From the NCBI GenBank assembly GCA_947259215.1, contig CAMYLJ010000030.1:24708-88707 (forward strand): a stretch of 64,000 bases of DNA, written 5' to 3'. Below, one piece after another: positions 47,655 to 55,929 of this stretch. The position numbers and the translations under genes were made by a program. The notes under the pieces are model-generated. The model made no database searches, was not told the DNA's origin, and saw only the letters and a list, made by a program, of their open reading frames with translations. Each line of letters begins with the position of its first letter. Position 1 is the first letter of the stretch. Source of the stretch: an uncultured delta proteobacterium. Lineage in GTDB: Bacteria; Myxococcota_A; UBA9160; JAFDET01.

Positions 47655-47832
47655 CGGAGGCCGAGGCCGCAAGCGCCGCCTTGGGCGGCGCGCGCAGCGA
47701 GCCAACGGCGAGCGAAGTCACGACAAATGAGAGCCCCCGAGCCTGCGAACGCCCCAGCGCCGCGCGGCCCGACGAGCCCGAGCCTCCGGGCCCGCGCGAG
47801 CCCCCGAGCCGGCGGCCCCCAACTCTCCAGTT
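47655..47832 (+). repeat. GC-rich composite intergenic repeat (halves in order A-B)
   Basis: Module A (GCAAGCGCCGCC-TTG-GGCGGCGCGC, then AGCGAGCC) at 47669-47720 runs directly into module B at 47708-47815, sharing the stretch GGCGAGCGAAGTCACGA with 2155-2171. A 25-bp identical block is at 47764-47788. It lies in the purU/acyl-CoA ligase gap. Confidence 0.7.
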
Positions 47833-48032
47833 GCGCCCCCAGGCCTCTGTCCGATACGGTGTTTGGTCAAGGGGGCCTCACTCGCCCCCGAGTTTCTGCC
47901 CGGCCGCCATGGGGGAGGTCGGGTGGAGGCGGCCCGGAGGGGGCGGGATCGGCGACCACCTCTGGAACCGGGACCCGATGCGGGGTCTGGGCCTCGCAGG
48001 GAACGCATCCACGCCGAGATGGAGGTGATTCG

Positions 48033-48077
48033 GTGAACCATGATCAATCTACGGCGAGTGAGGTGGCGGCGTCCTAG
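48033..48077 (+). CDS. Candidate 14-residue leader peptide
   Basis: GTG-initiated frame encoding MNHDQSTASEVAAS, preceded by GGAGGTG with a 7-nt spacing, one of the best Shine-Dalgarno contexts in the window. An overlapping frame from ATG 48040 would give a 24-residue Arg-rich peptide ending at 48114, inside a hairpin (GGTGTA 48108-48113 with TACACC 48123-48128). The arrangement of short frame, hairpin and terminator resembles a transcription attenuator or a small dual-function RNA. There is no homology support; expression is unproven. Confidence 0.4.
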   Translation: MNHDQSTASEVAAS

Positions 48078-48140
48078 ACACGCCGGTCCGAATCGCCTGA
48101 TCGTCTCGGTGTAGCAGGGACTTACACCCAGCGTCACCGT

Positions 48141-48200
48141 CCCCGGGAGCGCGGACGCCGTAGCCGCCACGGGCCCCATGGGCTGCTCCCGGGGGTTTTT
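48141..48200 (+). terminator. Intrinsic terminator in the 47.4-48.5 kb gap
   Basis: Stem CCCCGGGAGC (48141-48150) / GCTCCCGGGG (48185-48194) followed by GTTTTT (48195-48200). The 34-nt loop contains a weak inner hairpin. It is oriented with the plus strand although no annotated plus-strand gene precedes it for more than 2.5 kb, so some unannotated transcript must end here. A possible promoter is TTGCGC, 18 bp, TACGGT near 47840-47871. Confidence 0.6.
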
Positions 48201-48390
48201 GCGCCTGGCGTCCGGCGTCCGCCCGGGCGACTCCTGCGGCCTTCCGAACGCCTTCTGCCGCCCCCCGGACCCCTCTGTACCGCTCCGGCTCCCGCTCCTG
48301 TGACCGGGCGCACAGCGGCCCCCAGCGCGCCATGGCACGTTCGGGGTGTCTTTCGGGGTGAGTGTTTGCGCGCGGAGCGGTCGCGGAGCC

Positions 48391-48415
48391 GAGCCCCCGG
48401 AGGTTCCGGGGGCTC
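48391..48415. other. Strong hairpin upstream of the acyl-CoA ligase
   Basis: Perfect 11-bp stem GAGCCCCCGGA / TCCGGGGGCTC with loop GGT. It has no U-tract. It is 62 bp upstream of the ligase -10 element, so it is outside a leaderless ligase transcript and may be an operator or a protective structure at the end of another RNA. Confidence 0.4.
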
Positions 48416-48476
48416 CGACTCCCCGTCCACCCGATCCGCGATCGCTTCGCGCGCAAAAACCCCTCCGTGCCCGCGA

Positions 48477-48482
48477 TATACT
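48477..48482 (+). promoter_or_regulatory. TATACT -10 box, probable leaderless start of the acyl-CoA ligase gene
   Basis: TATACT followed by exactly 8 bp and then ATG 48491. Transcription would begin at or within 2 nt of the A of the start codon. The same spacing is found before the GH65 gene (60067-60081). No ribosome-binding site lies between box and ATG. Confidence 0.55.
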
Positions 48483-48490
48483 GCCCGGCG

Positions 48491-50125
48491 ATGTCCTCCC
48501 CGCCGGGCGCCGAGCCCCCCAACTCCGATCCCCTCTCTCCCCTGGCGCTGGCCGAACGCACCCTGCGGGTCTTCCCGGACAAGACCGCCGTCGTCTACGG
48601 GTCCCGGCGCTGGAGCTACGCCGCGTTTGGCGAGGACGTGGGGCGGCTGGCCGGGGCGCTGGTGCGCGCGGGCGTGGAGCCCGGCGACCGGGTGGCCTTC
48701 CTGGCGCCCAACGTGCCGGCGCTGCTGGCGGCGCACTTCGCCGTGCTGCTGGTGCGCGCCGCGCTCGTCGCCATCAACACGCGGCTCTCTCCCGGCGAAG
48801 TCGGGTACATCCTGAACCACTCCGGCGCGAAGGTCGCCGTCGTGGATCCGGAGCTCGCGCATCGGGTCGCAGAGGCTCCCGATGGACTGGCCGCCGCGCC
48901 GCTGCTGGTGAACCTGGAGGACCCGGTGGCCGGGGTCTTGGACCGGCCGCTCGACGGTCCCAGCTACGCGGAGTTCGTCGACGGAGCGCCCGTGTTGCCC
49001 CTGCGCAACACCTGCGACGACGAGAACCGCATGACCTCGATCAACTACACCTCGGGCACCACCGGGCGCCCCAAGGGCGTCATGTACACCCACCGCGGGG
49101 CCTGTCAGAACGCCCTGGGCGAGATGCTGGTGCACGAGCTCGAGCGCGACTCGGTCTTCCTGTGGACCCTGCCGCTCTTCCACTGCAACGGCTGGTGCTT
49201 CCCCTGGGCGGTGACGGCCGCCGGCGCGACCCACGTGATGCTGCGCGGAGTCGATCCCGCCGAGATCCTGCGCCTGATCCCCGAGGAAGGCGTCACCCAC
49301 TTCAACGGCGCCCCGACGGTCCTGCTGATGCTGGCCGAGGCGCCGGAGGCGAAGGGCGTGCGCTTCGATCCCCCGGTCAAGGTCGCCACCGGCGGCGCGC
49401 CGCCCTCGCCGACGTTGCTGGCGCGCATGGAGGCCCTCGGCGTGCGCGTGGGGCACATCTACGGGCTGACCGAGACCTACGGTCCCCACACCATCTGCCA
49501 GCTCCAGCCCGGCGTCGAGCAGCTCGACCCGGAGGCCCGCGCGCGCTTCCAGGCGCGCCAGGGCGTGCCCTACCACGTCGCCACCCACCTGCGCGTGGTG
49601 GACGACGCCATGGACGACGTGCCCGCGGACGGCGAGACCATGGGCGAGGTGGTGATGCGCGGAAACAACGTGATGAAGGGCTACTTCGAGGACCCCGAGG
49701 CCACCGCGGAGGCCTTCCGCGGCGGCTGGTTCCACTCCGGCGACCTGGGCGTGATGCATCCCGACGGCTACATCGAGCTGCGCGACCGCAAGAAGGACAT
49801 CATCATCAGCGGCGGCGAGAACATCTCCACCATCGAGGTGGAGCACGCGCTGGTGAGGCACCCGTCGGTGCTCGAGTGCGCCGTCGTCGCTGTCCCCGAC
49901 GAGCATTGGGGCGAGGTGCCGAAGGCCTTCGTTTGCCTCAAGCCGGGCGACGAGGTCGGCGAGCAGGAGCTGATCGACTTCTGCCGCAAGCACCTGGCCC
50001 ACTTCAAGTGCCCGAAGGCGATCGCGTTCGGCGAGCTGCCCAAGACCTCGACGGGCAAGATCCAGAAGTTCCGCCTGCGCGAGCAGGAGTGGGCCGGTCG
50101 CGAGCGGCGGATCCAGGGCAACTAG
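48491..50125 (+). CDS. Acyl-CoA synthetase (AMP-forming, fatty-acid type)
   Basis: 544 residues of the ANL superfamily. Phosphate-binding loop 'INYTSGTTGRPKGVMYTHRG', 'GHIYGLTETYGPHTIC', hinge 'YIELRDRKKDIIISGGENIS' and the catalytic lysine in 'LPKTSTGKIQKFRLREQE'. The enzyme activates a carboxylic acid to acyl-CoA via acyl-AMP. 'LPLFHCNGWCFPWAVTAAGA' is typical of medium/long-chain ligases. Start ATG 48491 is favoured over GTG 48362 because of the -10 box 8 bp upstream and because homology-like sequence begins there. Its stop TAG shares CTAG with the stop of the convergent gene at 50122. Confidence 0.93.
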   Translation: MSSPPGAEPPNSDPLSPLALAERTLRVFPDKTAVVYGSRRWSYAAFGEDVGRLAGALVRAGVEPGDRVAFLAPNVPALLAAHFAVLLVRAALVAINTRLSPGEVGYILNHSGAKVAVVDPELAHRVAEAPDGLAAAPLLVNLEDPVAGVLDRPLDGPSYAEFVDGAPVLPLRNTCDDENRMTSINYTSGTTGRPKGVMYTHRGACQNALGEMLVHELERDSVFLWTLPLFHCNGWCFPWAVTAAGATHVMLRGVDPAEILRLIPEEGVTHFNGAPTVLLMLAEAPEAKGVRFDPPVKVATGGAPPSPTLLARMEALGVRVGHIYGLTETYGPHTICQLQPGVEQLDPEARARFQARQGVPYHVATHLRVVDDAMDDVPADGETMGEVVMRGNNVMKGYFEDPEATAEAFRGGWFHSGDLGVMHPDGYIELRDRKKDIIISGGENISTIEVEHALVRHPSVLECAVVAVPDEHWGEVPKAFVCLKPGDEVGEQELIDFCRKHLAHFKCPKAIAFGELPKTSTGKIQKFRLREQEWAGRERRIQGN

Positions 50126-52656
50126 GGAGCGGGCGCCCTCGCGTGCCAGAGGTCGGCGGCGGTCGGGTCCGGGAGCGCGTCGGCCACGAGCCGGGGCGGC
50201 AGCGCCTCGGCAGCGGCGGCCAGGGCGCGCGCGGCCTCGTCCTCCCGTCCCGAGACGAAGAAGGCGCCGGCGGCCTGGAGCAGGCTTCCGGCTGCCACCG
50301 CGGATCGGGCCTCCGCGGAGAGGTCCGGGTAGAGGGGTCGGCCCGCCCGCTCGCCGGCGAGCTGCACGCCGCGAGCGAAGCGCGCCCAGGGCAGTCCGAC
50401 GAAGGGCTGGCTGATGCCGCGTTCGCCCCCGGCATGGCCACGGGCGGCCCAGAACTCGACCCGCGGCCGCGCGTCGGTCTGGCGCGGCCAGCTGGCGGCC
50501 TCGCCCGCCAGGGTCGAGAGGGGGCCTACGTAGAGCGCCCACACGCCGACGGGGTCCGTCACCCAGCGATCGGTCTCGCCGGCGCGGCCGAGGCGCGCCG
50601 CCGCCTCGGACACGGCCTGCGTGGAGGCTGGACTCCCCGCGAATCCCACCAGCGCCACGATGGGGAACGCCCCGTAGAAGTCGCCCCGGAAGAGGGCGGC
50701 GGTGGGGAAGACGTCGAGGAAGCTGGCCGTCACGCTCTCGAACTCGCGCTGCGACAGCTGGTAGAGCGGGAGCCACTGGCAGAAGAGCCCGTCCTGGCGC
50801 AGGCGCTGGCGCACGGCGCGGAAGTGCTCGCGGGTGTAGAGGGCGCCGGTCCCCGAGCGCCAGGGTACGAAGAGGTCCGCCACCACCACGTCGAAGCGAT
50901 CGGGCGTGCGCGCCAGGTAGTTGCGCGCGTCGTCGGGCACGGCGCGGCTGCGCGGGTCTGCGTAGACGCGGCGATTGGCGTCGGCGAAGTGCCGGCGCGC
51001 CGCCTGCGTGACCGCGGGCACGATCTCCACCAGGGCGATCTCACGCACCGGGTGGGCCGTGGCGGCGCCGGCGCTGATGCCCGTCGCGGTGCCGACGAAG
51101 GCGACGCTGCGCGGGGCGGCGTGGAGGAGCAAGGGCAGGTGGCCCTGGCGCTCCTCGTGCACGCCCTCGGCGGTGCCACCGAGGACGTAGTGGTTGTCGA
51201 TCCGGATCACGCGACCGTCGGGCCGGTCCACCACCGCCACGGTGCCGGACGCGGTGCTGCGCAGGTCGACCAGGCGCTCGTCCGCGCCCAGGTGCAGCGG
51301 TGCGAGCCCGAAGGGCCCGAAACCCGCCCACACCGAGATCGCGACGACGACGGCGATCCCCGCTCGCCTCGCCCAGTCGCGGCGATCGGCGGCGGGTGTC
51401 AGCGCTCCTGCCGCCGCCAGCAACAGGCCGAGGGCGCCGAAGGCGCCGAAGGGGCCGAAGCCGGGCAGGAGCAGGTAGGGGGCGGCCAGGGCGCCGGCGA
51501 TGGCGCCCACGGTGTTGGCGACCAGGAGCCGGCCCAGGAGCGCGCCGGCGCGGCCTGGCCCGGCGTCGGGCTCGGCGCGCCCCGCCATGGCGAAGGTGCC
51601 GGGTAGCACCATGGCCAGGCCGAGGAGCAGGGGGCCCGCCGTCACCACCACCAGGCCGAGGGCCTTGGCCAGGTACCCGGGCCAGGGGAGATCCGTCCCC
51701 ATGAAGCCCAGCCCGCCGGAGAGGGCGTGGAGCCCGCTTGGGAACACGAGCGCGAAGAGCCCCCCGCCCACCAGTCCCCAGGCGGGCCGAGCCGGGCGCC
51801 CGCGGCGTTCGCGCGCCCCCACCAGGGCAGCCCCGAGGGCCAGGGTGGCCAGGACGACCATCAGCACGACGCCGAAGACGTACACGGACTGGTTCAGGAT
51901 CTGTGCGAACGCCTGCACGAGGAGGACCTGGGCGGCCAGGGCGGCGAAGCCCGAGAGGCCGGCCAGCGCGAGGAGCGCCCCCTCCGAAACGCTGCCGCCG
52001 CCGACGGAGGGGGCGCGGCGCTTCGGGGCGCGCGGCTCCGGCACCGGGGCCACCGCGCGCCCCCAGCGGAGGGCGGTCCCCCCTACCGCCAGCTGGAGCG
52101 CCACCGCGGCGGCGTAGGTGGCGTGGACCCCGACGGCGTCCGGGAGCACGAAGGCCCCCAAAGCGGTGCCGAACGCGGCGCCCAGGGTGTTCCAGGCGTA
52201 GAGCGCCGAGCCCCGGGTGCCGAGGGCGTCTGCCCGGCGCAGGGCGGCCGCGCCGATCGCGGGGAGGGTCGCTCCCAGGGCTGCCGCTGCGGGCAGGGTG
52301 GCGGCCAGGGCCAGCGCGAAGCGCCAGGCGGCGAGGAGCGCCGGGCGTTCGGAGAGGGCCGCGTAGACGCCCTCGGTCGCGGCGCCGCCCGCGCGCAGCA
52401 GCAGAGGCACGGCCAGCGCGCCGAGGGCCGCCAGCAGCTCCAGGGCGCCGTAGACCGCAAGCGGGCGCCGCCAGCCGGGCGCGCGCCGGGCCGCCAGCGC
52501 GGCCCCGAGCGCGTGGCCGGCGAAGAAGGCCACCAGCGTGGCGGAGGCCGCGGGCGCCGTGGCCCCGAACAGCAGCCGGAACCAGCGCAGCCAGGTGGTC
52601 TCCACCACCAGGGCGGCCACCCCGGACAGGGCGAAGAGCAGGGCGAGCCGCGGCAC
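50122..52656 (-). CDS. Spermidine-synthase-like protein with large membrane domain
   Basis: 844 residues. The first ~480 residues form 12-14 transmembrane helices (beginning 'ALLFALSGVAALVVETTWLR', a common start of this fusion family). Residues ~490-720 resemble the spermidine synthase fold: 'RVIRIDNHYVLGGTAEGVHE', the nucleotide-site-like 'VAFVGTATGISAGAATAHPV' and 'RFDVVVADLFVPWRSGTGAL'. The usual GGGDG is replaced by GTATG, so aminopropyl transfer is doubtful. Homologues are annotated as fused-transporter spermidine synthases with unknown substrates. GTG start 52656, 14 bp after the cyclase-family gene: last gene of the kdsB operon. Confidence 0.82.
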   Translation of the reverse strand: MPRLALLFALSGVAALVVETTWLRWFRLLFGATAPAASATLVAFFAGHALGAALAARRAPGWRRPLAVYGALELLAALGALAVPLLLRAGGAATEGVYAALSERPALLAAWRFALALAATLPAAAALGATLPAIGAAALRRADALGTRGSALYAWNTLGAAFGTALGAFVLPDAVGVHATYAAAVALQLAVGGTALRWGRAVAPVPEPRAPKRRAPSVGGGSVSEGALLALAGLSGFAALAAQVLLVQAFAQILNQSVYVFGVVLMVVLATLALGAALVGARERRGRPARPAWGLVGGGLFALVFPSGLHALSGGLGFMGTDLPWPGYLAKALGLVVVTAGPLLLGLAMVLPGTFAMAGRAEPDAGPGRAGALLGRLLVANTVGAIAGALAAPYLLLPGFGPFGAFGALGLLLAAAGALTPAADRRDWARRAGIAVVVAISVWAGFGPFGLAPLHLGADERLVDLRSTASGTVAVVDRPDGRVIRIDNHYVLGGTAEGVHEERQGHLPLLLHAAPRSVAFVGTATGISAGAATAHPVREIALVEIVPAVTQAARRHFADANRRVYADPRSRAVPDDARNYLARTPDRFDVVVADLFVPWRSGTGALYTREHFRAVRQRLRQDGLFCQWLPLYQLSQREFESVTASFLDVFPTAALFRGDFYGAFPIVALVGFAGSPASTQAVSEAAARLGRAGETDRWVTDPVGVWALYVGPLSTLAGEAASWPRQTDARPRVEFWAARGHAGGERGISQPFVGLPWARFARGVQLAGERAGRPLYPDLSAEARSAVAAGSLLQAAGAFFVSGREDEAARALAAAAEALPPRLVADALPDPTAADLWHARAPAP

Positions 52657-52670
52657 GGCGCAGACTCCCG

Positions 52671-53624
52671 CTACTTGATGGCCAGGGGGTTGATGGGCGA
52701 ACCGACGGCCCCCGTCACCGGGAGGGGCGGAGCGCAGAAGAGGAAGGCGTACTCGCCGTCCCGGGCGCTGTCCTCGGCCAGCGGGCCGAGCCGGAAGATC
52801 TCGCCGAAGAGCACGCCCGTGTTGCGCAGCGAGATCATGTGCAGGGGCATGATGCAGTCGGGCACCTCGCTCGGCATCACCTCCAGAGCGAAGGTGTCGC
52901 TCGCCACGGCCGCCACCTCGCGCTCGTACAGCCAGCGTGCGCAGTGCACCGAGAGCCCCGGTGCGGGCCCTCCGGCGTATCCGTCCCAGGAGCCGCGGGC
53001 GAGGCGGCCCTCCAGCTGCCCGGTGTGCACGAGCACGACGTCGCCGGATTCAACGGTCACCCCCTGCTGCTCCGCGCAGGCGTCGAGCTCCTCCGGCAGG
53101 ATCGGCGTGCCGTCTTCGAGGGCCGGCAGGCGCCGGTGTCGCGCAACGTCGAGCAGCACGCCGCGCCCCGCCACCCCGTCGGCCATCTTGTCGATGGAGT
53201 TGGCCCCCGCGCCGCGACTCGTGATCAGGCGGGCGTCCCGATCGTTGTACATGCGGCCGTCGTAGAAGACGTGGGCCAGGGCATCCCACTGGGTGCCGCA
53301 CTGGAGCGGCATGCTCACGCTGTCGTCGGCGTAGCGGAAGCCCCCGGGCAGCGGGCCCATCGCTGCTGCGGCGTCATCGCTGCCGTCGACCAGCATGGTG
53401 TGAATCGGGTTGTGACGGCCGAAGTCGCCGGTCTGGGGGCCGTTCTCGTCGAAGGGCAGGGCGCAGGAGAGGATCCTCCCCTGGCGGGGGAGGGCGCAGG
53501 CGGCCAGCAGGCGCTCGCGGGTGATGAAGTTCAGGGCGCCGCGCTCGTCGTCGGCTCCCCAACGCCCCCAGTTGGAATAGCGCCGGCCCCACTCGCGAAC
53601 CGTTGCGGCACTGAGCTCGCTCAC
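52671..53624 (-). CDS. Cyclase-family (kynurenine formamidase-like) hydrolase
   Basis: 317 residues of the metal-dependent cyclase family. The metal motif region reads 'MPLQCGTQWDALAHVFYDGR', corresponding to HxGTHxDxPxH with both early histidines replaced by Gln/Cys and Gln, as in a subgroup of larger bacterial members. 'GDVVLVHTGQLEGRLARGSW' and 'ALEVMPSEVPDCIMPLHMIS' are conserved. Such proteins hydrolyse amide or lactone bonds; the substrate is unknown. Its start overlaps the stop of the NiCoT gene by 4 bp (ATGA). Confidence 0.85.
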   Translation of the reverse strand: MSELSAATVREWGRRYSNWGRWGADDERGALNFITRERLLAACALPRQGRILSCALPFDENGPQTGDFGRHNPIHTMLVDGSDDAAAAMGPLPGGFRYADDSVSMPLQCGTQWDALAHVFYDGRMYNDRDARLITSRGAGANSIDKMADGVAGRGVLLDVARHRRLPALEDGTPILPEELDACAEQQGVTVESGDVVLVHTGQLEGRLARGSWDGYAGGPAPGLSVHCARWLYEREVAAVASDTFALEVMPSEVPDCIMPLHMISLRNTGVLFGEIFRLGPLAEDSARDGEYAFLFCAPPLPVTGAVGSPINPLAIK

Positions 53625-54226
53625 CCCAGGGCGGAGCCTCCGGCCCAGACGAGCCAGCTGCCGCAGACGACCGCCAGCAGGCCCGTCGCAACGGACAGGA
53701 CCTGGGGGCCGCGCGGTCGCGCGGCGGCCCAGCCGAGGGGTACGCCCAGGCCCAGCGACACCGACAGCATGCCGAGCAGACTCCCGAGGCTGAAGACGGC
53801 CAGGTAGGCCACCGCCGCCGCCGGTGTGGGCATGGCGGCCAGCGCCAGCAGTGCCAGGCCGGCGGTTCCGGCCAGCCCGTGCACGGCGCCGACGGCGAAC
53901 GAACGCCAGCCGCCGCGTGGCGCGCGGGCGGTCGCGGTGGCTCGCGCGCCGCGCAGGTTGCCGACGCCGAGGCCGATCAGGACCAGACCCACCCCGGCCT
54001 CCAAGGCCGAGGCGGCGCCCTCGGGCACGTTCTGCCCGAGCAGCACCAGCAGTGCTCCCGCGGTCACCACCACCAGGGCGTGACCGAGGCCCCAGGCCAG
54101 GCCCACAGCGGCGGTACGAGCGTGGCTCCCCTGGCGCGCCGCGATGGCGGACACGGCGGCCAGGTGGTCGGGATCGGCCGCGTGGCGCACGCCCAGCAGC
54201 AGTCCCAGCCCGGCCGCCGTCAGCAC
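53621..54226 (-). CDS. NiCoT-like nickel/cobalt transporter
   Basis: 201 residues, about six transmembrane helices. The first helix contains 'LLLGVRHAADPDHLAAVSAI', whose H15-x4-D20-H21 is the signature metal-selecting motif of NiCoT permeases. 'LAWGLGHALVVVTAGALLVL' and 'GAVHGLAGTAGLALLALAAM' complete the family pattern. It is shorter than classical NiCoTs (about 330) and resembles the compact bacterial group. The start is taken as GTG 54226 because the fold begins there; it overlaps kdsB by 7 bp. Confidence 0.82.
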   Translation of the reverse strand: MLTAAGLGLLLGVRHAADPDHLAAVSAIAARQGSHARTAAVGLAWGLGHALVVVTAGALLVLLGQNVPEGAASALEAGVGLVLIGLGVGNLRGARATATARAPRGGWRSFAVGAVHGLAGTAGLALLALAAMPTPAAAVAYLAVFSLGSLLGMLSVSLGLGVPLGWAAARPRGPQVLSVATGLLAVVCGSWLVWAGGSALG

Positions 54227-54957
54227 CCGCCCCGCTCCGCCAGCCGGGCCTCCACCGCGGCCACGTCCCCGGGTACGTCGACGGGCAGGCTCTCCCAGCC
54301 CTCGATCACCGCCGTGCGGATGCGGTGGCCGTGCTCGAGGGCGCGCAGCTGCTCCAGGCCCTCGGCCCGCTCGGCCGGGGTCTGCGGGAGGCGGACGTAC
54401 TCCAGCAGGAAGGGGCGCCGGTAGGCGTAGAGGCCGATGTGCTGCCACCAGCGCACGTCCGCGTCCGCCCGGCCGGGGTAGGGGATCGCGCTGCGCGAGA
54501 AGTAGAGCGCCATGCCGGCGCGGTCCAGCACCACCTTGACGCGGTTCGGGTCGTCCAGCGCGCTTGCGGGCGCCGGGTGGACCACGGTGGCCATGGCGGC
54601 CTCCGGGGTGGCCTGTAGCGCTTCCACGGCGGCGTCGATCACGAACCCTTCCACCAGGGGCTCGTCGCCCTGCACGTTCACGACGATCTCGTCGTCCAGC
54701 CCCGCGGCCACCTCGGCGAGGCGGTCCGTGCCGGTCGGATGGTCCGGAGAGGTCAGGGCCACCGGGGCGCCGAAGCCGCGTGCGACAGCGGCGATCCGCT
54801 CGTCATCGGTGGCCACCAGCACGTCCCGCAGCCGCTTGGCCTGCCGGGCGCCCCGCCAGACGCGCTCGATCATGGGCATGCCGGCGATGGGCGCGAGGGG
54901 CTTGCCGGGAAAGCGGCTGGCGCCGTAGCGCGCCGGGATGATCCCCACGGCCGTCAT
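54220..54957 (-). CDS. kdsB: 3-deoxy-manno-octulosonate cytidylyltransferase
   Basis: 245 residues. Activates Kdo as CMP-Kdo for lipopolysaccharide core synthesis. Nucleotide-site 'VGIIPARYGASRFPGKPLAP', 'EIVVNVQGDEPLVEGFVIDA', 'FSRSAIPYPGRAD' and 'WWQHIGLYAYRRPFLLEYVR' are all characteristic. First gene of an overlapping four-gene operon that also encodes a metal transporter, a cyclase-family hydrolase and a spermidine-synthase-like protein; none of the others is obviously connected to LPS. It is divergent from the ParA-like gene. Confidence 0.95.
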   Translation of the reverse strand: MTAVGIIPARYGASRFPGKPLAPIAGMPMIERVWRGARQAKRLRDVLVATDDERIAAVARGFGAPVALTSPDHPTGTDRLAEVAAGLDDEIVVNVQGDEPLVEGFVIDAAVEALQATPEAAMATVVHPAPASALDDPNRVKVVLDRAGMALYFSRSAIPYPGRADADVRWWQHIGLYAYRRPFLLEYVRLPQTPAERAEGLEQLRALEHGHRIRTAVIEGWESLPVDVPGDVAAVEARLAERGGC

Positions 54958-54973
54958 GGCGCCATGCTACCCG

Positions 54974-55894
54974 ATGGGTACCCTTCATGCCGTGGAGTCC
55001 CCCCGGAAGCGCATGCGCGTGCTGGCCGTCGTCTCGAACAAGGGCGGCGTCGGCAAGACCACCATCGCGTCCAACCTGGCCATCTACCTGCGCGCGCTGC
55101 GGGAGGACCTGCCGGTCCTGATCGTCGGCCTCGACGACCAGGCGGTGCTCGATCGCATGTTCGCCCTCGATCCCATCGCGCGCGACGAGCCCAACCTGAA
55201 GCACGCCTGGGCCGAGCGCAGCCTCGACCGCGCGGTGCGCCTGGGCCAGTACGGGGTCCACTTCGTTCCGTCCCCGCCGGAGACCGCGGCGCTGAAGCAT
55301 CGGGCGGACGATCCCGAGACCTTGCGTCGGATCCTCGACCGCACGAAGTGGGAGGGGGTCGTGATCCTCGACACCAAGAGCGACCTGGAAGCGCTCACCT
55401 GGAACGCGCTCCACGCCGCGGACCGCGCGATCCTGCCGGTGGCGGATCGCTCGTCGCTCGAAGAGGCCAGCAAGATCTTCGACGGGATCGAAAGCGTGCG
55501 GGGGCCGGCCGTCAAGGCGCGGGTGGTCTTCACCCTGGTGGATGCGCGCACGCGGATCGAGCCGCGCACCGGCCTGCACCTGCACGCGGTGCTCGAGCGC
55601 GAGGTGCGTCGCCGGGGCTGGCCGCGCTACCGCACCCATCTGTCGCGCAGTCCCCGGACCGAGGCGCTGGTCTCCGCCGGCGGGGTGCCGCTCTCGATCC
55701 TGCACCACGGGAGCGGGACGCTCGTGCACCGGCAGATGCGCGAGCTGGCGGAAGAGGTGATCGTCGACCTCGCTCTGGACGAGCTGACGGAATCGCCGGC
55801 GCCGCGGCCTCTGCCGCGCAGGTCGGCCGGCGCGCCGCGGCCCGGCGTGAGCGACTGGAAATCCGCATTCCTGCGCGGCCTGCGGGGACGCTAG
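54974..55894 (+). CDS. ParA/MinD-type ATPase
   Basis: About 306 residues. Deviant Walker A motif 'AVVSNKGGVGKTTIASNLAI' near the N-terminus, a Walker B-like 'GVVILDTKSDLEALTWNALH' and 'RVVFTLVDARTRIEPRTGLH'. Such ATPases position DNA or large assemblies by surface patterning. No parB or parS-like site is adjacent, so this is probably an orphan ParA that positions something other than the chromosome. Start uncertain: in-frame ATGs at 54938, 54956, 54974 and 55013. The C-terminus 'DWKSAFLRGLRGR' is basic and could bind membrane or DNA. Confidence 0.8.
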   Translation: MGTLHAVESPRKRMRVLAVVSNKGGVGKTTIASNLAIYLRALREDLPVLIVGLDDQAVLDRMFALDPIARDEPNLKHAWAERSLDRAVRLGQYGVHFVPSPPETAALKHRADDPETLRRILDRTKWEGVVILDTKSDLEALTWNALHAADRAILPVADRSSLEEASKIFDGIESVRGPAVKARVVFTLVDARTRIEPRTGLHLHAVLEREVRRRGWPRYRTHLSRSPRTEALVSAGGVPLSILHHGSGTLVHRQMRELAEEVIVDLALDELTESPAPRPLPRRSAGAPRPGVSDWKSAFLRGLRGR

Positions 55895-55929
55895 GTCGGC
55901 AACGGAAGAAGAAGAGGAGAGAGGGGAGC

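Noticed and set aside
48033..48200. Possible tmRNA, because of a short tag-like peptide followed by hairpins
   Set aside because: No tRNA-like ends, no TpsiC-type GGTTCGA sequence and no CCA end; the peptide lacks the usual hydrophobic Ala-Ala end.
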